This document shows, piece by piece, positions 59,242 to 64,000 of a stretch of 64,000 bases of DNA. The notes below the pieces were generated by a model. That model made no database searches. It saw nothing but the letters and a program-made list of their open reading frames with translations, and was not told where the DNA came from. The translations under genes were made by a program, and so were the position numbers. The number at the start of each line of letters is the position of its first letter. Position 1 is the stretch's first letter. This stretch comes from Verrucomicrobiota bacterium. GTDB lineage: Bacteria > Verrucomicrobiota > Verrucomicrobiia > Opitutales > Opitutaceae. Where the stretch lies: contig JAEZUE010000058.1 of NCBI GenBank assembly GCA_023443455.1, forward strand, positions 1-64,000. The letters run 5' to 3'.

Positions 59242-61470
59242 CTACGCGGCCATCGCCGGTTGCGGTTGTTGCGGCGCCGGGCCGGTACGCAACGGCTCCA
59301 TGCGCGCCAGGTGCGCAGGCAGCGGGATGAGGCCCACGTTCTCCACGTCGGTGGAGGCCGGAAGCTCCTGGAACGACAGGACGGAGAGCCGCGGCAACGA
59401 CGACTCGAAGAAGCGCTTGATCGCGAGCCGGGTCTCGGCGCCGACAACCAGCACCGCGGGCAGGCCCTGCTGCGCCATCTCGCCGGAGCGGCGGTTGAGT
59501 TCGTCGAGCAGATGCTGGGCGGTGCCCGGATCGAGCGCGAGGCCGGTCTCGGTCGGCGTGCGCTGCACCCGGCCGGCGAGCCATTGTTCGAAGCGCGGAT
59601 CGAGCGTGAGCGCGCGGATCTTGCCGGGCTCGGCCTCGAATTCGGAAACAAAGTACAGACCGAGCCGGCGGCGCACCAGCTCGGAGAGCTCGTCGGCGTT
59701 CTTCGTGACCACCGCATAATCGGCGATGCCCTCGAGGATGACCGGCAGGTTGAGGATGTTGACCGCCTCGCGCAGGAGGTTCTGCAGCACGCGCTGGATG
59801 AGGCCGAGGTTGACCAGGTCCGGGATGAGCTCGGTCACCAGCGCGGGGTGCTTGTCCTTCACGTGGTCGACGAGCGACTGCACGTCCTGGCGCGAGAGGA
59901 TCAGCCAGATGTTGTTCTTCAGCGTCTCCGAAAGATGGGTGATGAGGACCGAGGCGGGATCGACGACGGTGAAGCCGTTGACCTCGGCGGTGGTCTTCTC
60001 GTCGTTGGCGATCCAGTTGGCCTCGAGTCCGAAGACCGGCTCGCGGGTGGGGATGCCCTTCAGGCGGATGCCGCTGCCGTTGACGTTCATCGCGAGCCAG
60101 CGGCCGGGCATGACCTGGCCGCGGGCGACGGGCTTGCCGCGCAGCAGGAAGCGGTAGTCGTTGGCGTCGAGCTCGAGGTTGTCGCGCACGGATATCGGCG
60201 GCACCATGACGCCCTTCTCCTTCGAGACGGAGCGGCGCAGCCCGGTGATGCGCTGGAGCAGGTCGCCGCCCTGCTTCTCGTCGGCCAACGGCAGCAGGCC
60301 GTAGCCGATCTCGATGGCAAACACATCGAGATCGATGGTCTTGGCCATCTCCTCCTGGGCCGGCGTGACGGCGCCCGACCCGCGCACACCGCCCTCGGCG
60401 GCGCCGCCGGAGGCCCCGCCGCCGGCCTTCGCCCCACCCCGGCCGACCGGGCCGCCCTTCTTCGCGGCCGCCTCCTCGGCGGCGAACTGCCGGTGCAGGC
60501 GCAGCGCGAGGAAGCCGCCCAGCCCCGCCAGCCCGAAGAACGGGAGCAGCGGCATGCCGGGGAGAATACCGAAGACCGCCAACATGGCCGAGCCGATCGC
60601 CAGCGCGCGCGGGTAGCGGGTGAGCTGTTTGGTCACCTGCACGCCGAGCGTCTCGTTGTCGGCCGCACGGGTGACGAGGATGCCCGCCGCCACCGACACC
60701 AGCAGCGCCGGGATCTGGGAGACGAGGCCGTCGCCGATGGAGAGCAGCGTGAACTTCTTGGCCGCGTCGGCGAAGGAAAGATCCATCTGCAGCACGCCGA
60801 TGGCGAAGCCGCCGATGACGTTGATGAAGGTGATGAGGATGCCGGCGATGGCGTCGCCGCGCACGAACTTGTTGGCACCGTCCATCGAGCCGTAGAAATC
60901 GGTCTCCTTCTGGAGCTTCTTGCGGCGTTCCATGGCCTCGTTCTCGTCGATGATGCCGGCGTTGAGCTCGGCATCGATCGCCATCTGCTTGCCCGGCAAC
61001 GCATCGAGGGTGAAACGCGCGGCGACCTCGGCGATGCGGCCCGCGCCCTTGGTGATGACGACAAAGTTGATGATCACCAGGATCGCGAACACCACGGTGC
61101 CGACGACGTAGTTGCCCTGCACGACGAAGCTGCCGAAGGAGGCGATGATGTTGCCCGCGTAACCGTCGATGAGGATGAGCCGGGTCGAGGTGATGTTGAG
61201 CGCGAGGCGGAAGAGCGTGAGCCCGAGCAGCACGGTGGGGAAGACGGAGAACTCGGGCGGCTCCTTCACGTAGGTGATCAGGAGCAGGATCAGGATCGAG
61301 AAGCCGATGCTGACGGCGAGCAGCACGTCGAGCAGCACCGCCGGCAACGGCAGGATCAGCATCAGCACCACGCCGAAGAGGGCGACGGTGAAAGCGAGGT
61401 CGGAGGCGCTGATCCCGCCCAGGGCGGGCAGCGGGGTCGGAGCGGTGGCGGTGGCGGAGGGAGCGGCCAT
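59242..61470 (-). CDS. flhA: Flagellar biosynthesis protein FlhA
   Basis: 742-residue inner-membrane component of the flagellar type III export gate that uses the proton motive force. The N-terminal eight-helix part includes VALFGVVLMLILPLPAVLLD and the FHIPEP signature region ARFTLDALPGKQMAIDAELN. A Gly/Ala/Lys-rich linker (EEAAAKKGGPVGRGG and following) is longer than usual. The cytoplasmic domain begins TIDLDVFAIEIGYGLLPLAD and ends PQQPQPAMAA. It is downstream of flhB by 27 bp. Heptamer repeats follow its stop. Confidence 0.97.
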   Translation of the reverse strand: MAAPSATATAPTPLPALGGISASDLAFTVALFGVVLMLILPLPAVLLDVLLAVSIGFSILILLLITYVKEPPEFSVFPTVLLGLTLFRLALNITSTRLILIDGYAGNIIASFGSFVVQGNYVVGTVVFAILVIINFVVITKGAGRIAEVAARFTLDALPGKQMAIDAELNAGIIDENEAMERRKKLQKETDFYGSMDGANKFVRGDAIAGILITFINVIGGFAIGVLQMDLSFADAAKKFTLLSIGDGLVSQIPALLVSVAAGILVTRAADNETLGVQVTKQLTRYPRALAIGSAMLAVFGILPGMPLLPFFGLAGLGGFLALRLHRQFAAEEAAAKKGGPVGRGGAKAGGGASGGAAEGGVRGSGAVTPAQEEMAKTIDLDVFAIEIGYGLLPLADEKQGGDLLQRITGLRRSVSKEKGVMVPPISVRDNLELDANDYRFLLRGKPVARGQVMPGRWLAMNVNGSGIRLKGIPTREPVFGLEANWIANDEKTTAEVNGFTVVDPASVLITHLSETLKNNIWLILSRQDVQSLVDHVKDKHPALVTELIPDLVNLGLIQRVLQNLLREAVNILNLPVILEGIADYAVVTKNADELSELVRRRLGLYFVSEFEAEPGKIRALTLDPRFEQWLAGRVQRTPTETGLALDPGTAQHLLDELNRRSGEMAQQGLPAVLVVGAETRLAIKRFFESSLPRLSVLSFQELPASTDVENVGLIPLPAHLARMEPLRTGPAPQQPQPAMAA

Positions 61471-61497
61471 GGCGGGGAAGCGGTTGCGGAAAAGCGG

Positions 61498-62616
61498 TTA
61501 CGAGGCGCGGCCGGAGGCGTCCATCAGGGCGCGGCGCGAGCGCAGGTTGTGGAAGTAGTAGCGGTGGGTTCGGTACACGAAGGCGAGGATTTCCGCGACG
61601 GTCTGGTAGAGGGCGGTCGGCACCGGTTCGCCCACCTCGCCGAGCTTGAAGAGCATGCGGGCGACGGGCTTGTTCTCGATCATCGGCACCCCGTGCTCGG
61701 CGGCGAGCGCCTTGATGCGGCGGGCGAAGGCGCCCTCGCCCTTCGCGAGCACCATCGGGGCGGCGTCCTTGCCACGCTCGTACTTGAGCGCCACGGCGAA
61801 GTGCGTCGGGTTGGTGACCACGACGTCGGCATTGGGCACCGCGGCGAGCATCTGCTTCTGCAGCAGCCGCCGGGCGAGGCGCCGGCGTTGGCCCTTGATC
61901 TGCGGGTCGCCTTCCTGCTGTTTGTGCTCCTCCTTCACCTCCTGCTTGGTCATGCGCAGGTCCTTCTCGGTCTTGTGGTGCTGGTAGCTGTAGCTGGCGA
62001 TCGCGATGATCGTCATCGCGCCGCAGACCCAGGCCAGGAAGACCAACGATGACTGGTTGAGAAACCGGGCGAGATGGGCGGCCTCCATCGGCACGTGGAA
62101 CAACGGGTCGCGCATGACCCGCCGGATCGCCAGCCAGAGCGCCAGGCCGATGCCGCCGAGCTTGAGCAGGTCGAACGGCAGCGTCATCAGCGAGTTGAGA
62201 CTGAAGATGTTCTTCAGGCCGTTGACGAAGTTGAGCTTGTCGAGCTTCGGTTCGAGCACCTTGGTCGTGAGCTGGAACTTCGACTGCAAGCCGCCGCCGA
62301 GCACCGCCGCCACGAAGCAGGCGATGAGCAGGGGCGACACGAGGTCGACCCCGCGCGAGATCGCCTCGTTGAGGCGGGTGAGCATCAGCTCGTTGCTCAG
62401 CGTGGAGCGTCCCAGATTGCTGAAGACATGGACCGAGAGGTCGCGCAGCGCGACGGCGATCCCGGGCATCGCGAAGAGCATCACCACCAGCGCCGCCCCG
62501 AGCGAGAAGGCGACCTGCACGTCGGGGCTGCGCGCGAACTGGCCCTTCTCGAACGCCTCGCTGCGGCGCCGCGCGGTTGCCGGTTCGGTCTTCTGGTCTT
62601 TGTCGACGTCGGCCAT
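61498..62616 (-). CDS. flhB: Flagellar biosynthesis protein FlhB
   Basis: 372-residue export-gate protein with four N-terminal helices. It controls substrate switching by self-cleavage. The cytoplasmic NPTH cleavage motif is in DVVVTNPTHFAVALKYERGK, and GVPMIENKPVARMLFKLGEV follows. The start MADVDKDQKTEPATARRRSE and KGQFARSPDVQ match FlhB N-termini. It starts 17 bp after the fliR stop, and the gene order fliP-fliQ-fliR-flhB-flhA is the normal one. Confidence 0.97.
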   Translation of the reverse strand: MADVDKDQKTEPATARRRSEAFEKGQFARSPDVQVAFSLGAALVVMLFAMPGIAVALRDLSVHVFSNLGRSTLSNELMLTRLNEAISRGVDLVSPLLIACFVAAVLGGGLQSKFQLTTKVLEPKLDKLNFVNGLKNIFSLNSLMTLPFDLLKLGGIGLALWLAIRRVMRDPLFHVPMEAAHLARFLNQSSLVFLAWVCGAMTIIAIASYSYQHHKTEKDLRMTKQEVKEEHKQQEGDPQIKGQRRRLARRLLQKQMLAAVPNADVVVTNPTHFAVALKYERGKDAAPMVLAKGEGAFARRIKALAAEHGVPMIENKPVARMLFKLGEVGEPVPTALYQTVAEILAFVYRTHRYYFHNLRSRRALMDASGRAS

Positions 62617-62633
62617 GGTTCACTCCGGGGGCG

Positions 62634-63389
62634 TCACGGACGCGGCAGGTACAGCAGCATGTCGGAGGGTATCCGCTCGAAGGCGGCGAGCAGGTAGCGC
62701 GCGAGCAGCACCCCCGCCCCGCCCAGCAACGCCAGGCCGGCGAAGGAGCGCGCCCCGAGGCTGAGCAGGAAGACGTTGATCTTCGACACCGTGCGACCGA
62801 GCAGACCGAACGCGAAGGTCAGCAGGAAGTTCAACGCGATGAACGGTGCCGCGAGCTGGACGCCGACGCTGAACGTCTTGCCGGTGATCACGATGAGCTG
62901 GTCGGCCGCGGCGGTGTTGAGGCCCGCGAGCCCGGGAGGTGCGAAGCGGAAGCTGTGGGCGAAGGCCCCGATCGCCATCAGGTGGGCACCGACCAGAAAA
63001 TAGAGCACCACGGCGAAGCGGTGCAGCAGGGACGCGAGCGGCTCGGAGGCCGCCGTGGGGGCGTCGACCCCGGGGGTCGCCGTCAGGCCGATCTCGGTGG
63101 CGATCACGCGCCCGCCCATCTCCGTCGCGTAGAACGCCATGCGCCCGACGAACCCCATCAAAACCCCGACCAACACCTCGCCCCCGACCGCGCCGATCAG
63201 GCCGAGGAGGGTCGTCGGCATCGGGCCGCCCGAAGGGATCACCGGCGCGAGCAGCGTCGCCACGCAGCACGCGAGCCCGAGCCGCAGCGTCACCGGCAGG
63301 GGCTGCCCGGTCAGCCCGGGCAGCAGCATCAGGAACGTGGTCGCGCGGATGCCGACCAGCAGCCAGACGATGAGGACGGAGACGGGCAT
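62634..63389 (-). CDS. fliR: Flagellar biosynthesis protein FliR
   Basis: 251-residue polytopic membrane subunit of the flagellar export apparatus. The N-terminus (MPVSVLIVWLLVGIRATTFL) and family segment VGEVLVGVLMGFVGRMAFYA are recognisable. LVGAHLMAIGAFAHSFRFAP and PFIALNFLLTFAFGLLGRTV correspond to later helices. It follows fliQ on the minus strand with a 48-bp spacer. Confidence 0.93.
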   Translation of the reverse strand: MPVSVLIVWLLVGIRATTFLMLLPGLTGQPLPVTLRLGLACCVATLLAPVIPSGGPMPTTLLGLIGAVGGEVLVGVLMGFVGRMAFYATEMGGRVIATEIGLTATPGVDAPTAASEPLASLLHRFAVVLYFLVGAHLMAIGAFAHSFRFAPPGLAGLNTAAADQLIVITGKTFSVGVQLAAPFIALNFLLTFAFGLLGRTVSKINVFLLSLGARSFAGLALLGGAGVLLARYLLAAFERIPSDMLLYLPRP

Positions 63390-63437
63390 CGCGTACTAGA
63401 TTTCCGGTTGCGATTCGGCGGTCGGAGGGGTGGCGGC

Positions 63438-63707
63438 TCAGTGCCCCAGTTCCGCCATGCGGCCGAAGCAGGAGATCGTGAACTCGGTGAGCGTGCGCAC
63501 CAACCAGGGCGACGCGAAGAGGAAGACCATGACCACCATCAGGAGCTTGGGGATGAAGACCAACGTCTGCTCCTGCAGGCTGGTGATGGACTGGATGAGG
63601 CTGACGACCAGGCCGGTAACCAGGGCGGTCAGCAGAAACGGCGCCACCACGATCAGCGCCTTGAACATCGTGACCTTGAACAACTCGATCGCGAGGTCGG
63701 GATTCAT
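63438..63707 (-). CDS. fliQ: Flagellar biosynthesis protein FliQ
   Basis: 89-residue two-helix subunit of the export gate. Sequence MNPDLAIELFKVTMFKALIV, then VSLIQSITSLQEQTLVFIPK and LLMVVMVFLFASPWLV matches the family. ATG 63707 overlaps the fliP stop by ATGA (63704-63707), so the two are translationally coupled. Confidence 0.95.
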   Translation of the reverse strand: MNPDLAIELFKVTMFKALIVVAPFLLTALVTGLVVSLIQSITSLQEQTLVFIPKLLMVVMVFLFASPWLVRTLTEFTISCFGRMAELGH

Positions 63708-64000
63708 TGCATGAAGCTCTGGACGAGGGAACGCACGACGAGCTCCCATCCGTCGACCAGGACGAAGAGGAGCAGTTTGAAGGGAAGGGCCACGATCGTG
63801 GGCGGCATCATCATCATGCCCATCGCCATCAGGACGGTGGATACGAGGAAGTCGATCACCAGGAACGGAAGGAAGATCAGGAAGCCCATCTGGAAGGCGG
63901 TCTGCAGCTCGCTGAGCACGAAGGCCGGTATCACCACCCGCATCGGGAGCTCCTTGACCGAGGTGGGCCCATAGCCGCCGAGCTCGAGAAAGAACTCGAT
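63704..64000 (-). CDS. fliP: Flagellar biosynthesis protein FliP (5' part outside window)
   Basis: C-terminal part of the pore-forming export subunit. The open frame continues to the window edge (reads IEFFLELGGYGPTSVKELPM before RVVIPAFVLSELQTAFQMGF). Conserved segments are LIFLPFLVIDFLVSTVLMAM, GMMMMPPTIVALPFKLLLFV and LVDGWELVVRSLVQSF. It ends FMQ at 63704 and overlaps fliQ. The start codon lies beyond base 64000. Confidence 0.95.
   Translation of the reverse strand: MEFFLELGGYGPTSVKELPMRVVIPAFVLSELQTAFQMGFLIFLPFLVIDFLVSTVLMAMGMMMMPPTIVALPFKLLLFVLVDGWELVVRSLVQSFMQ

Noticed and set aside
58867..62052. Very long plus-strand frame opposite flhA and flhB
   Set aside because: It is a GC-driven shadow with His/Asp/Arg-rich low-complexity sequence; the minus-strand flagellar genes are unmistakable.

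Overview
The window is about 64 kb of high-GC DNA from a Gram-negative, flagellated, outer-membrane-bearing heterotroph. The clues are lpxA, two TonB receptors, a flagellar export operon, nrfHA, GH51 and GH3 glycosidases, and a large load of short repeats. The style (GC-saturated codons, REP-rich spacers, TonB and glycosidase genes mixed with housekeeping genes) suggests Verrucomicrobiota, probably Opitutaceae. This is inference; no rRNA or tRNA gene is present to confirm it. No transposase, integrase, prophage or CRISPR array was seen.

Layout. 1-3.4 kb: the 3' part of alaS, then a vapBC-type toxin-antitoxin pair. 3.4-4.9 kb: an ArsR-type regulator divergent from an Old Yellow Enzyme. 5.2-11.5 kb: a translationally coupled four-gene ABC-2 transporter operon, a secreted protein, and an ECF sigma/anti-sigma pair. 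11.6-17.2 kb: rapA, a secreted VWA protein with five C-terminal repeats, and a small unknown gene. 17.6-19.7 kb: an 11-heme cytochrome c fused to cytochrome b. 20.2-25.5 kb (minus strand): aroB, an unknown gene, lpxA, pdxA, infC and an amidase. 25.5-33.6 kb: an iron/heme uptake island with two receptor/PepSY pairs, preceded by three tandem palindromes. 33.7-37.0 kb: an NCS1-type permease with a tiny membrane protein, then a GH51 arabinofuranosidase. 37.3-41.4 kb: plsY and serA (minus) and argA (plus). 41.6-49.5 kb: a TIM-barrel isomerase, a DNA glycosylase, secreted and small unknown proteins, an OmpR-type two-component system and a threonine-dehydrogenase-like protein. 49.7-53.1 kb (minus): nrfHA behind an FNR-like site, and a CorC-like protein. 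53.2-58.6 kb: a large secreted protein, cdd and a GH3 glycosidase. 59.2-64.0 kb (minus): fliP-fliQ-fliR-flhB-flhA.

Working together. The two PepSY membrane proteins probably reduce or process the iron cargo brought in by the adjacent receptors, under one iron-responsive operator array. The multiheme c/b fusion and NrfHA both point to anaerobic quinol-linked respiration, with nitrite ammonification under FNR-type control. The GH51 and GH3 enzymes, and possibly the protein at 53.2 kb, fit plant polysaccharide use.

The most unusual aspect is repeat biology. There are several REP families with the GTAG or GTGG head typical of RAYT-mobilised elements, a 141-bp repeat in inverted copies, and 7-bp-period tracts. 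Some repeats lie in frame inside real genes (the second PepSY gene, the end of the first PepSY gene, and alaS) or directly against start codons.
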